Source: Chloroflexus islandicus (lineage in GTDB: Bacteria > Chloroflexota > Chloroflexia > Chloroflexales > Chloroflexaceae). From it: a DNA stretch of 32,284 nucleotides. Of the stretch, positions 1-11,015 are shown piece after piece. Position numbers and translations under genes: made by a program. The notes beneath the pieces are model-generated. The model did not search any database, had not been told where the DNA came from, and worked only from the letters and a program-made list of their open reading frames with translations. The stretch is taken from positions 1-32,284 of the forward strand of contig NZ_LWQS01000075.1 in NCBI RefSeq assembly GCF_001650695.1. Reading direction: 5' to 3'. Every line of letters begins with the position of its first letter. The stretch's first letter is position 1.

Positions 1-1333
1 CGGCGAGCAGCTTGCCCGCCAGTCGATCGGGACGCAGCCGATCAGTGCGCTGGCCTACACTCCGGCGGGCAGTCTGGTGTTGGTTGAGGGGACGCGCTTG
101 CTTGAAACAAATGGTGTTGACGATGCCTTGGTGTTGTCCACCTTCAGCGCCGCGCTCAACGATCTCTGGCTCAGTCCTGATGGTGCGCTAGCGTTGCTCG
201 CGTCGAATGACGGCAACGATTATCTCGTCAATTTGACCAGTGGCAAGACGATCACCGTGTTGCGTGGCCACACCGATCAAATCAGCCAGACCCGCTGACT
301 GACCAATGGGCGCGAGGTAGTGACCGCTTCATTTGATGGCACAGTGCGGTTTTGGGCCGTGGGTGATATCCAGCAGTTTACGCCGGCGGTGCTGGCCGCC
401 GATCCGCAACGGGGCTTGGTGGCGGTGGGAGGCGAAAATGGCGCGATTGCGCTCTTCCGCGATGCTGCCGGCCCGGCCCAGCAATTGCGCCACCACAGCG
501 ATGCGATCGAGCTGTTGGCCTTTAGCCCGGATGGGCGCTGGCTAGCGGCGGCGAGCGCCGATGGCGCAGCCAGTATCTGGGAGGTGGCGACCGGCAGGTT
601 ACAAGCAAGCATCCCGCACGAGGCGCGGGTACGCACGGTCGCGTTCAACTCCGATGGCAGTCTTCTGGTGACCAGCAGCCGCCTGCATGCCTTCCTCTGG
701 CGCTGGCAAGAATCGACGACGCGCCCGTTGGTAACGCTCGATCTGAGCCAGTTGATGAAAACCGACATCATCACCGGCGCAGCGATCCACCCAACCCAAC
801 CGTGGCTGGCGATTGTCACCCGCGACGGCAAAACCCTGATCTGGGATTACCGGGCAATGCAGGTGGTGGTTGAAGCGGCTGATGACCGCGCCAATGGCCG
901 CGCGCAGTTTAGCCCTGACGGGTCGCTTGTGGTGAGTGAATCGAATGAAGGCACATTGTTGCTGCGTGAGAGCGCCTCGCTCCGCTTGCGTGATTTGCCT
1001 GCGACCCATCGCGGCGGCATTGCTGGCTTTGCGTTTGACCCTAGTGGTACACTGATCGCAACGATTGGATTTGATCAAACGGCGAAGATCTGGCGGATTG
1101 CTGATGGTGTCGAGATAACCCGGATGGGAACCGATGGCGTACCGGCGGCGATCGCGTTTAGCAGCGCTAGCGACGTAGCGATTGCCGGCGCGAATGGCAG
1201 CGTCGTCCGGTTGCCGATTGATGTTGCGCCAGCGCTTGAACTAGCGCTGGTCCGCTCGCGCCGGCCAACCGCCGAAGAGTGTGATCGGTATCAGTTGGCG
1301 CGGGAAGATGCTACGCTCTGCGCGAACCCGTGA
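1..1333 (+). pseudogene. WD40-repeat protein gene, 5'-truncated by the window and interrupted by an in-frame TGA
   Basis: One reading frame (starting at base 2) runs from the left edge to the TGA at 1331-1333, with a single in-frame TGA at 296-298. Both sides read as WD40 beta-propeller blades, with repeated 'SPDG' and 'GxxxxIWR/RFW' elements such as FSPDGRWLAAASADG and ASFDGTVRFW. The stop falls inside a blade, between GHTDQISQTR and LTNGREVVTASFDG, where WD40 blades often carry an aromatic or hydrophobic residue, so a TGG to TGA change is the simplest explanation. The C-terminus ends RRPTAEECDRYQLARED, a tail resembling those after many bacterial WD40 domains. WD40 propellers are protein-interaction scaffolds, often attached to kinases or NTPases, but the N-terminal partner domain lies outside the window. 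If the stop is real, a fragment could start at GTG 320. Alternatives are sequencing error or readthrough, since TGA followed by C is a leaky context. Confidence 0.75.
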
Positions 1334-1420
1334 TGTGGGGCGACGGTAATGGGGTCTTAATCGAGGGGAGTACGGTAGCGCTGCGGCACTGCCTGCTCGT
1401 CACCCGGTGGGGGAGGGTCT

Positions 1421-4400
1421 ATGGCGCGCCAATTGGTTGCACTATGCTTGGTATTGGTCATTGGGGTGGCCGGCGTTGTTCCCCCGCTGCTGTATAGCCA
1501 AGACAGCGCCACGCCGTTGCAGTTGGCTTGGCAGTCAGCGGCTAGCGATGGGTTTACGGCAGTTGCCGTCGTTGATTTCGATAACGATGGCGACGATGAT
1601 CTAGCGGTTGGCCGGCGTAATCTCCCTACCCAACTGTGGCGCAACGATGGGGTTGATACCAGTGGCCAACCGGTGTTTACCCTGATCTGGAGTTCGACGA
1701 CAGCGCGGGAAACGGTGGCGCTGGCGTGGGCTGCGACGAGTGGCAACGACCTGCTTTTAGCCGAAGCTAATTATAACGATGTGAGCGTGATCTATCGGGT
1801 GACGCCGGTAGGCGGTGGGGTGACGGTGACGGTGCAGTTTACGACCCAACCGCTCTTTGCCCAGACGATTGTCTGGGGCGATATCGATGGCGATAGTGAA
1901 CCCGATCTGTTCATCGGCAGCGAGCTCGATCCAATCTATTACTACCTCGGCGCGACGATCATCGCTGGCGGGCCGGATTCGCCGCTGGTAGCGGTGCCGG
2001 GTAGTTTTACCGCCAGCAGTTTGGCGCTGGCGGATATGAACGGCGATAGCCAGCCTGATCTGGTGGTTGGCTTGCGCGGCGCGCCAACCACCATTTTTCC
2101 CGGCGTGCCCACGGCGCCATTTTTTATTGATGTGCCTATTTGGACTGACAACGCAGCCAATACCAATACTCGCGCTGTGCTCGTGGCTGATTTCGATGGC
2201 AACGGGCGCAATGACCTCTTTATTGCCAGTGTGCGCGAGAATAGCCGGCTCTACCTGCACCAATCCGATACACCCTTTACCTTGGCGTTGTCGTGGGTGA
2301 CGGATCAGCGGATAAATGCGATCGCCGCCGCCGCCGCTGATTATAATAGCGATGGCCGGCTGGATGTTGCATTGAGCAGCGAACCGCGCAGCGATGTGAT
2401 CCAAACCTTGCCCGTCGGCGAGCATCTGTTGCAGAACAACGGCGCCGGCGGCTTTACCCTCGTGGCCACGCTCGCTAATCGCGCTACCAATCTCGGCAGT
2501 GTGGCATGGGGCCAGTTGGTGGGCGGCAGCACTCCTGATCTGGCTGTCGTGCGGTTTGGCGCACCAGCGCGCATCTATCGTAACGAGTTGAGCGGCGCGG
2601 TGAGCGTCTCGGTGGTTGGTGAACGGGCGGAGCCATCGCTCGGCGCGCTCTTCTTCCGCCAATCCGCCGGCAGTACGGCGCTGGCTGATCCCATCCTTGC
2701 CAGTGACCGTCCCTTGCGTGCTGATGCAAGCGGCAATGCCAATTTGACCGGATACGTCAATAACGGCGATGCGGTGGCCGTCTTGCAACCAGTGGGTGAA
2801 TTACGCACCTTTGCCAGCAGCTATGCCCCCATCCCGATTGCCGCAGACCGGCCTGATCGGATTACCGCCACCCTCACCATTACCCAAACTGGGATTATCC
2901 AGTTTATTGATACCATTGCCATCACCGGCACCCATACCTACGTGAGCGATCTCACCATGACGTTAATCAGTCCGGCGGGCACTGCCGTGCGGCTAGTTGA
3001 TCGAGCATGCGGTGATGCCGATGGGTTTGCGCTGCGCGTCACCGATACCGCACCGGGAGTAAGTTGCCCGCCAACCGGCGGCGCGGTCTTTCGCGCCGTT
3101 GATCCGCTTGACCAACTACGCGGCGAACCGATTGCCGGGGTGTGGCAACTGGTGATCGAAGACGATTTTGCCTTTGACGGCGGTTCATTAACGGCGTGGA
3201 GCATCAGCGCCTTGGTGAACGAGAGCCCGCTCTACTACACCAACTTCGCTCCCGGCGATCCGCCGGTGTTTTCCGTCCTGAGCGATAGTGCGCCCAATGC
3301 CTTGAACGTCAGCGCAGCCAATCCGCTTTTGCTGTTCGATCTTGACGTGTCGCTCGAATGGGATGCGCGTAACGATACTGGTTATCTCGCCCAACTACGC
3401 ACCGATCTGCGCCGCGTCTCTGAATTGCTCTACGACTGGACGAACGGGCAAGCGGCGTTGGGCCGGGTGCGCATCTTCCATAACCGCGAACGCTGGAATC
3501 TGGCCGATGTGCGCATCTATGCCAGCAACCGGTTGCGGCCCAATTCTGATCGCGGCGGCGTGGTGCAGCAGACGACGATCACCACCAACGGCAATGGCGA
3601 TGAGGTGGTCTTTTATCCGGGCCGGGTGCGGATTGGCGCAACGTGGAACCAGTATGGCGCTAGCCGGGGTGCAATCGGCGAGGATTGGCCGCGGGCGCTC
3701 GCGCATGAGCTTGGCCACTATCTGTTCTTCCTGTCAGACAACTACATCGGGTTTGCGACGGTGGGTGGGCGGAAGGTGCTGGTTGGCGTCGAGGGCTGCC
3801 TCGGCGCGATGAACAATCCTTACCGCGAAGAAGAGTCGGAATTTCATCCCTTCAACCTCAATTGGGAACGGTTCTGCGCCAATACTCTCTCGCAACTCGA
3901 AACCGGTCGGGCCGATTGGGATACTATCGTCGCCTTTTACCCGGCGCTGGCCGCCCGCCGTCCAGACACGCTCAATCAGATCACCGGCCCCAATACGCTG
4001 CCGGCCAATCTGACCGAGGTGATTGACATGCCGCTGGATGAACCGGCCCGCACCGTGCGCCAGAGCACCTTCAGCCTGTTATTGGCCTTTGGCGGCGATG
4101 AGATCAGGCTACAACCGGATCGCAGCGCGCGCGGATTTCTCTTTGCTGATGATGATGGCAATGGCGTCACCGACCGCCTGATCGATCTGGGTGCGCCGGT
4201 GCGCGATCAGCTCGAAGCGCGCGGCGCGCGCCCCGGCGATCGGCTCTGCTTGTTCGAGCCGGCGGTGCGCCGCTTGGGGTGTGTCGAAGCGATTGTCAAC
4301 GGCCAGACCACCCTCACGGTGGCTGAACGGCCTGATTGGCAGCCCGATATCCGGATCGAGCCGCTCGACGGCCAGCGTATTCGGGTGACGGTGCGAGCGG

Positions 4401-5710
4401 AAGGGATCAGCGCGCCGTTGCGCGCCCGCCTCTTCCCGCTCGACGGCCAGCCTTCGGCGAGCGTCACCTTGCCGTTCAGCGGCGGAGTCGCGCAAGCAGA
4501 CATCACGGCGCCAGCGCCCTTCGAGCAGGCCTTGTTGCAGATCTGGGTCGATGAACCGGCGCCGCGCCGCGAAACGGTGACCGATGTGAGCCTGTACTAC
4601 TACCCGGAGGACACCCCACGCACTACCGCCAGCGGATCGCCGGTGCTGAGCCAACGCCGGCCCTGCAACCCGCGCTTGCAAACCTGTCCCAACGATGCGC
4701 CGGCTTCGCTCGACGGGCAAGCGATGGTCTACGATCTGGAAGGGGTGTTTGGGCCGGGAGATCTCATCTCATTTCAGGCGGCCACCCGCGCGCCGGCGGC
4801 GCCACCGCCGTGGACGGAACAGGTCGGTTCGGGGTACTGGTTGAGCGGGACAAGCGCCACCAATCTGACCGGCTTTTCGATCAATCTGAGCTATGACGAA
4901 GCCAGTCTGCCTCCCGGCACTGCCGGCGGGTTGAGCATCTTTACCTACAACCCGACTGATCAGGCATGGCGCGAACTAGCTGTTTACCGGCGCGATCGCG
5001 AGCGGCGCGAACTGGCCGGCGATTCGGCGGGAGCGGGCTTTTACACGCTGCTCACCACACTACGTCCGGCGCTGGGTTGGAACCTGCTTGCCTACCCGTG
5101 GGCCGGCGAAACGGTACCGGCTGCCTTCAGCCGGCTCAATGCCGATGCCCGCCACTACCGGATCGTTTACGGCTACGATGAGACACATAACCGCTGGCAA
5201 CGCTACGATCCAACCGTATCACCCGCCTTTGAACCGCTGGTCAACACACTCACCAGTCTTGCCTTCGGGCGCGGCTATTGGGTGTTCGTCACCGATGCCG
5301 GCCCTGCCGGTGCAGCGTCGCTCGCTGGCGCCGCGCTGCAATCGGCGCTGCCGCAGCCGCCCACGACCTACTACGGCTATATCGCGCCACTCGATAACAC
5401 CACCTTCAGCCCCGGCCAGACCGTCGAGGCCCTGATCAACGGTACCGTGTGTGGTAGCGCACAGGTGCAACTGATCGATGGCAGGCCGGCCTACATCATC
5501 GACGTGGCTGCGGCCCAACCGGGCAGCGAAGGCTGCGGCATAGCCGGCAGAACGGTCACCTTCCGCGTCAACGGTCGTGATGTGCGCGGCTCGGCGATCT
5601 GGGGCGATCCCGGCGCGCACCGGCTCGATCTCAACCCCACGATCTGGCTGCCGCTCTTGCAGCGTCCGGCAGTGTGTTTGGTGGCGGGGTGTGAGGCTAG
5701 CGCACCGTAG
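1421..5710 (+). CDS. Large secreted FG-GAP/P-domain protein with an HExxH metallopeptidase-like core
   Basis: A 1429-residue protein whose first ~26 residues form a signal peptide (hydrophobic LVALCLVLVIGVAGVV), so it is probably exported. Residues ~45-400 hold at least five FG-GAP/VCBS-type calcium-binding motifs, such as DFDNDGDDDLAVG, DIDGDSEPDLFIG and DMNGDSQPDLVVG, which usually build a beta-propeller. Residues ~473-598 resemble a proprotein-convertase P-domain (DLTMTLISPAGT ... GVWQLVIEDD). At 762-766 HELGH gives a zinc-binding HExxH with a candidate third ligand Asp773, followed by GCLGAMNNPY, which could act as a Met-turn. The C-terminal ~600 residues look like beta-sandwich modules plus a GWNLLAYPW...GYWVFV repeat-type domain, ending near IWLPLLQRP. 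The ATG at 1421 follows a purine-rich GGGGGAGGG. The peptidase substrate is unknown, and activity is inferred from the HExxH only. Confidence 0.85.
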   Translation: MARQLVALCLVLVIGVAGVVPPLLYSQDSATPLQLAWQSAASDGFTAVAVVDFDNDGDDDLAVGRRNLPTQLWRNDGVDTSGQPVFTLIWSSTTARETVALAWAATSGNDLLLAEANYNDVSVIYRVTPVGGGVTVTVQFTTQPLFAQTIVWGDIDGDSEPDLFIGSELDPIYYYLGATIIAGGPDSPLVAVPGSFTASSLALADMNGDSQPDLVVGLRGAPTTIFPGVPTAPFFIDVPIWTDNAANTNTRAVLVADFDGNGRNDLFIASVRENSRLYLHQSDTPFTLALSWVTDQRINAIAAAAADYNSDGRLDVALSSEPRSDVIQTLPVGEHLLQNNGAGGFTLVATLANRATNLGSVAWGQLVGGSTPDLAVVRFGAPARIYRNELSGAVSVSVVGERAEPSLGALFFRQSAGSTALADPILASDRPLRADASGNANLTGYVNNGDAVAVLQPVGELRTFASSYAPIPIAADRPDRITATLTITQTGIIQFIDTIAITGTHTYVSDLTMTLISPAGTAVRLVDRACGDADGFALRVTDTAPGVSCPPTGGAVFRAVDPLDQLRGEPIAGVWQLVIEDDFAFDGGSLTAWSISALVNESPLYYTNFAPGDPPVFSVLSDSAPNALNVSAANPLLLFDLDVSLEWDARNDTGYLAQLRTDLRRVSELLYDWTNGQAALGRVRIFHNRERWNLADVRIYASNRLRPNSDRGGVVQQTTITTNGNGDEVVFYPGRVRIGATWNQYGASRGAIGEDWPRALAHELGHYLFFLSDNYIGFATVGGRKVLVGVEGCLGAMNNPYREEESEFHPFNLNWERFCANTLSQLETGRADWDTIVAFYPALAARRPDTLNQITGPNTLPANLTEVIDMPLDEPARTVRQSTFSLLLAFGGDEIRLQPDRSARGFLFADDDGNGVTDRLIDLGAPVRDQLEARGARPGDRLCLFEPAVRRLGCVEAIVNGQTTLTVAERPDWQPDIRIEPLDGQRIRVTVRAEGISAPLRARLFPLDGQPSASVTLPFSGGVAQADITAPAPFEQALLQIWVDEPAPRRETVTDVSLYYYPEDTPRTTASGSPVLSQRRPCNPRLQTCPNDAPASLDGQAMVYDLEGVFGPGDLISFQAATRAPAAPPPWTEQVGSGYWLSGTSATNLTGFSINLSYDEASLPPGTAGGLSIFTYNPTDQAWRELAVYRRDRERRELAGDSAGAGFYTLLTTLRPALGWNLLAYPWAGETVPAAFSRLNADARHYRIVYGYDETHNRWQRYDPTVSPAFEPLVNTLTSLAFGRGYWVFVTDAGPAGAASLAGAALQSALPQPPTTYYGYIAPLDNTTFSPGQTVEALINGTVCGSAQVQLIDGRPAYIIDVAAAQPGSEGCGIAGRTVTFRVNGRDVRGSAIWGDPGAHRLDLNPTIWLPLLQRPAVCLVAGCEASAP

Positions 5711-5722
5711 CGGAACTCCGCA

Positions 5723-6007
5723 GGGCATTGCGCTCTCTGGCGTGCGGCAGTTTGACTGCCGTACGCCACCGTATCTGCGTGCGAGCCGTTGATCCGTTGT
5801 CCCATTCAATGGCAAGTTTGGTGACGGTTGCCGGAAGCATGGGGCATTGCGCTCTCTGGCGTGCGGCAGTTTGACTGCCGTACGCCACCGTATCTGCGTG
5901 AGAGCCGTTGATCCGTTGTTCCATTCAATGGCAGGTGAGGTGACGGTTGCCGGAAGCATGGGGCATTGCGCTCTGTGGAGTGCGGCAGTTTGACTGCCGC
6001 ACTCCAT
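5723..6007. repeat. 119-bp tandem repeat, about 2.4 copies, each with a 29-nt hairpin
   Basis: Copies begin at 5723, 5842 and 5961 with an exact 119-bp period; the third is partial. Each carries a hairpin with 12-nt arms around a TTTGA loop, at 5739-5767, 5858-5886 and 5977-6005. The first two use GGCGTGCGGCAG paired with CTGCCGTACGCC (one G-U type pair). The third uses GGAGTGCGGCAG paired with CTGCCGCACTCC, which is fully complementary, so both arms changed together. The array fills the 377-bp gap between the secreted protein gene and the MarR gene. The first hairpin lies 29 bp after the upstream stop codon and could help end transcription, although no T-tract follows. No credible gene lies in the gap. 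Confidence 0.9.
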
Positions 6008-6015
6008 ATTTCGCC

Positions 6016-6044
6016 TTTACAACGTTGCTTGCTTCTGGTATACT
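6016..6044 (+). promoter_or_regulatory. Predicted sigma-70-type promoter of the marR/ABC operon
   Basis: TTTACA (6016-6021) and TATACT (6039-6044) are separated by 17 bp, close to the housekeeping consensus. Transcription would start near 6051, about 37 nt before the MarR start codon. The -10 touches a palindrome at 6044-6056. Confidence 0.6.
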
Positions 6045-6056
6045 CAACATTGTTGA
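6044..6056. promoter_or_regulatory. Candidate MarR operator (13-bp palindrome)
   Basis: TCAACA-T-TGTTGA is a perfect inverted repeat overlapping the end of the -10 element and the expected start site, 31 bp before the MarR gene. MarR proteins commonly bind such short palindromes in their own promoters, so autorepression is likely by inference. Confidence 0.55.
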
Positions 6057-6087
6057 ATATCTATACGCGCTAGCATTAGGGCAACGC

Positions 6088-6588
6088 ATGGCCGAATCGG
6101 AACTGCCCAACCTGACCACCGAGCACTCGACGCTCGACGCCATCGAGCAGATGATCCTGCGCATCAGTTGGCTGGCGCAGCGCCAGTTTGTGCAATTGCT
6201 CGACGACGACCGGTTCAATCTCACGTTGACCCAGTTCTACACGCTGCTCCATCTGGCCCAAACTAACGGCGAATGCAAGATGTCGGATCTGGCCGAGGCG
6301 ACGCAGCAGTCGGCGGCGGCACTCACCGGTGTGATTGATCGTCTGCTCGATAAGCAACTGGTCGAGCGTACCCGCCATGAGCGTGATCGCCGGCAGGTGA
6401 TGGTGCAGATTACAGCGCGCGGCATTGCCATGATTGCCGCCATCAAGCAGGCTCGCCGCGAGCAGATCCACGCGGCGCTTGGCCACTTGCCGGCAGCGGA
6501 GGCCGAGCGGTTGCTGGAATTGTTGGAAGGGGTGCTGGCCGGTATGGTGCGGGCCCTCGAACGGAGTGAGACGGGACGGCTGGCTTGA
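6088..6588 (+). CDS. MarR-family transcriptional regulator
   Basis: A 166-residue winged-helix regulator, the usual MarR length. The helix-turn-helix is MSDLAEATQQSAAALTGVID, followed by the wing with VERTRHERDRRQVMVQITARG, the classic MarR DxRxxxxxLT-like stretch. N- and C-terminal helices would form the dimer interface. The frame is open further upstream to 5947, but that part is the 119-bp repeat read through. ATG 6088 is chosen because it starts the conserved protein and lies just downstream of a good promoter and operator. The gene lies 48 bp before an ABC exporter on the same strand, the common layout of a drug- or metabolite-responsive repressor controlling an efflux pump. The inducer is unknown. 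Confidence 0.9.
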   Translation: MAESELPNLTTEHSTLDAIEQMILRISWLAQRQFVQLLDDDRFNLTLTQFYTLLHLAQTNGECKMSDLAEATQQSAAALTGVIDRLLDKQLVERTRHERDRRQVMVQITARGIAMIAAIKQARREQIHAALGHLPAAEAERLLELLEGVLAGMVRALERSETGRLA

Positions 6589-6636
6589 AGTAACGAATCG
6601 CAGCAACGTCTGCGTTCGTTCGAGGAGTGATGCTTG

Positions 6637-8442
6637 GTGCGATTACGGCTGCAATTGACTCGCCCGCCTGCGCTGCCGGAAGGCGCGAGTTGGCAACGTC
6701 TGCTTGGCTATCTCCGTCCGTACCGGGGGTGGATGGCGGTCGCGCTGATTGCGATGGTCATCGGCGCCGGCTTGGGCTTGGTGATGCCGTTGGCCATTGG
6801 TCAGATCGTCAATCTGATCACCGGCGATCAGGCGCTGCCGATTGCGCAGATTGCCTTGCTGCTGGGCTTGGTGGCAATCGGGCAGGCGGTAGCCGGTCTG
6901 ATCCAGACCTATAGCTTGACGTTTGTGGGTGAACGGGTAGTGACCGATCTGCGGCTAGCGGCTTACCAGCAGCTTCAGCGGCTTGATCTGGCCTTTTTCG
7001 AGCAGCGCCGCACTGGTGAGATTACGTCACGGATTACGAACGACGTGACGTTGATTCAAACGACAGTGACAACCAATCTGGCCACGCTGCTGCAAGGCGT
7101 GATCCAGTTGGTTGGCGCGGTAGTCTTGATGATCGTGGTTTCGTGGCAGCTCAGCGGGTTGGCGCTGGTGCTAGTGCCCACGCTGGTGGCGATTGCGATT
7201 GTCTTTGGGCGCTGGCTGCGCCGGATCTCAACCACGGTGCAAGATCGGCTGGCCGACGCGACCAGCGTGCTCGAAGAGACGGTGGCCGGGGTGCGGGTGG
7301 TGCGTTCGTTCGGGCGCGAGCCGTATGAAATCGAACGGTTTCGGACGGCGATCGAAGCCACCTTTGCCGCAGCGATGAAGCGGGCGCGGGTGCGCGCGCT
7401 CTTCCAGCCGGCGATGTCGTTGGCGGTGTGGGCTGTGTTAATCGGCATGCTGGTGATTGGCGGCTATCTGGTGAGCGCGGGCTTGTTGACGCCGGGTGAT
7501 CTGGTGGCGTTTCTCTTCTACGCCGGTATGGTCGCCGGATCGATGGGCGCGTTTGCCGGCCTGTTCGGCCAAGTGCAAGAGGCGCTCGGCGCAGTGACGC
7601 GGGTTTTCGAGCTGCTCGACCAGCAGCCGGCGGTAGCCGATGCACCCGATGCTATCCCGTTGCCGCCGGTGCAGGGCCGGGTCGAGTTTCGCGAGGTGTC
7701 GTTCGCCTATCAGCGGGCCGAGAACGGCCAAGCCGCGCCGGTCGTGCTCCGCAACTTCTCGTTGGCGATCGAGCCGGGTGAGATGGTGGCGCTGGTCGGG
7801 CCGAGCGGCGCTGGCAAGAGCACCATCGTGAGTCTCATCCCGCGCTTTTACGACGTACAATCCGGCAGCGTCCTCATCGACGGCTATGACGTGCGCCGGG
7901 TGCAGATGCGGTCGCTGCGCGAACAGATCGGGATCGTGCCGCAAGAGACGCTGCTGTTTAGTGGCAGCATCCGCGACAATATTCGCTATGGCCGGCTCGA
8001 GGCCAGCGATGCCGAGGTTGAAGCAGCGGCCCGCATGGCGAACGCGCACGAGTTCATTTGCCAGTTGCCGGAAGGCTACGATACGCCGGTTGGCGAGCGC
8101 GGCGTGCGCTTGAGCGGCGGCCAACGGCAGCGGATCGCGATCGCACGCGCTATTTTGAAGGATCCGCGCATCTTGATCCTTGACGAAGCGACTAGTTCGC
8201 TCGACAGCGAGAGCGAGCGGCTCGTGCAAGAGGCGCTAGAACGGTTGATGGCCGGTCGTACCAGCATCGTGATTGCCCACCGGCTGAGCACTGTGCAGCG
8301 GGCTGACCGGATTGTCGTGGTGGTGGCGGGTGAAGTGGTCGAAGCGGGCACCCACCGCCAATTGTTGGCCCGCGGCGGGATGTATGCCCGGCTGTACGAA
8401 CTGCAATTTCAAGCGCCAATGTTGCCCATTGCCGCCGATTAA
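6637..8442 (+). CDS. ABC-type exporter, fused membrane and ATPase domains (multidrug/lipid type)
   Basis: About 601 residues, a typical homodimerising half-transporter. Residues ~25-310 form the six-helix ABC exporter membrane domain, including the conserved FFEQRRTGEITSRITNDV segment. The nucleotide-binding domain follows: Walker A GPSGAGKS (388-395), signature LSGGQRQR (from 492), Walker B ILILDEATSS (Asp516, Glu517) and an H-loop in IVIAHRLST. Start choice is uncertain: GAGGAG at 6622-6627 precedes TTG 6634 (6-nt spacing) and GTG 6637 (9-nt spacing), and GTG is used here. It is probably cotranscribed with the upstream marR. A single gene rather than an adjacent pair suggests a homodimer, or a partner encoded elsewhere. 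The substrate cannot be read from the sequence; 'multidrug' is inferred from the MarR neighbour. Confidence 0.92.
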   Translation: MRLRLQLTRPPALPEGASWQRLLGYLRPYRGWMAVALIAMVIGAGLGLVMPLAIGQIVNLITGDQALPIAQIALLLGLVAIGQAVAGLIQTYSLTFVGERVVTDLRLAAYQQLQRLDLAFFEQRRTGEITSRITNDVTLIQTTVTTNLATLLQGVIQLVGAVVLMIVVSWQLSGLALVLVPTLVAIAIVFGRWLRRISTTVQDRLADATSVLEETVAGVRVVRSFGREPYEIERFRTAIEATFAAAMKRARVRALFQPAMSLAVWAVLIGMLVIGGYLVSAGLLTPGDLVAFLFYAGMVAGSMGAFAGLFGQVQEALGAVTRVFELLDQQPAVADAPDAIPLPPVQGRVEFREVSFAYQRAENGQAAPVVLRNFSLAIEPGEMVALVGPSGAGKSTIVSLIPRFYDVQSGSVLIDGYDVRRVQMRSLREQIGIVPQETLLFSGSIRDNIRYGRLEASDAEVEAAARMANAHEFICQLPEGYDTPVGERGVRLSGGQRQRIAIARAILKDPRILILDEATSSLDSESERLVQEALERLMAGRTSIVIAHRLSTVQRADRIVVVVAGEVVEAGTHRQLLARGGMYARLYELQFQAPMLPIAAD

Positions 8443-8454
8443 ACCGCAGGAGCA

Positions 8455-8471
8455 ACGTTCACTCTGAACGT
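8455..8471. promoter_or_regulatory. Perfect 17-bp inverted repeat in the lon leader
   Basis: ACGTTCA-CTC-TGAACGT lies in the 45-bp gap between the ABC gene and lon, ending 16 bp before the lon ATG. It may be an operator for a stress regulator, or a small hairpin next to the ribosome-binding site (AGGAG, 8472-8476). It does not match the CIRCE or HAIR heat-shock operators. Confidence 0.45.
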
Positions 8472-8487
8472 AGGAGATACGTAACCT

Positions 8488-10965
<2,478 letters not shown>

Positions 10966-10973
10966 TAACAGCG

Positions 10974-10999
10974 GAGGGGCGGCGCTTGCGTCGCCCCTC
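10974..10999 (+). terminator. Hairpin after lon, possible terminator or pfkB leader structure
   Basis: The arms GAGGGGCG (10974-10981) and CGCCCCTC (10992-10999) are perfectly complementary and GC-rich, 9 bp after the lon stop and 16 bp before the next ATG. Only TGTTATT follows, not a clean T-run, so termination may be partial. Confidence 0.55.
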
Positions 11000-11015
11000 T
11001 GTTATTCCCGATCCT

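Noticed and set aside
296-298. TGA as a selenocysteine codon
   Set aside because: WD40 blades have no redox role at this position and no stem-loop of the SECIS type was seen just downstream.
1757-2788. 343-codon open frame antisense to the secreted protein gene
   Set aside because: No ribosome-binding site or recognisable motif; low-complexity composition from codon mirroring of the FG-GAP repeats.
5723-6007. 119-bp repeats as a CRISPR or att site
   Set aside because: The whole period is repeated, spacer portion included, and no integrase or phage gene is nearby.
8455-8471. CIRCE/HrcA or HspR heat-shock operator at lon
   Set aside because: Sequence and spacing do not match TTAGCACTC-N9-GAGTGCTAA or CTTGAGT-N7-ACTCAAG.
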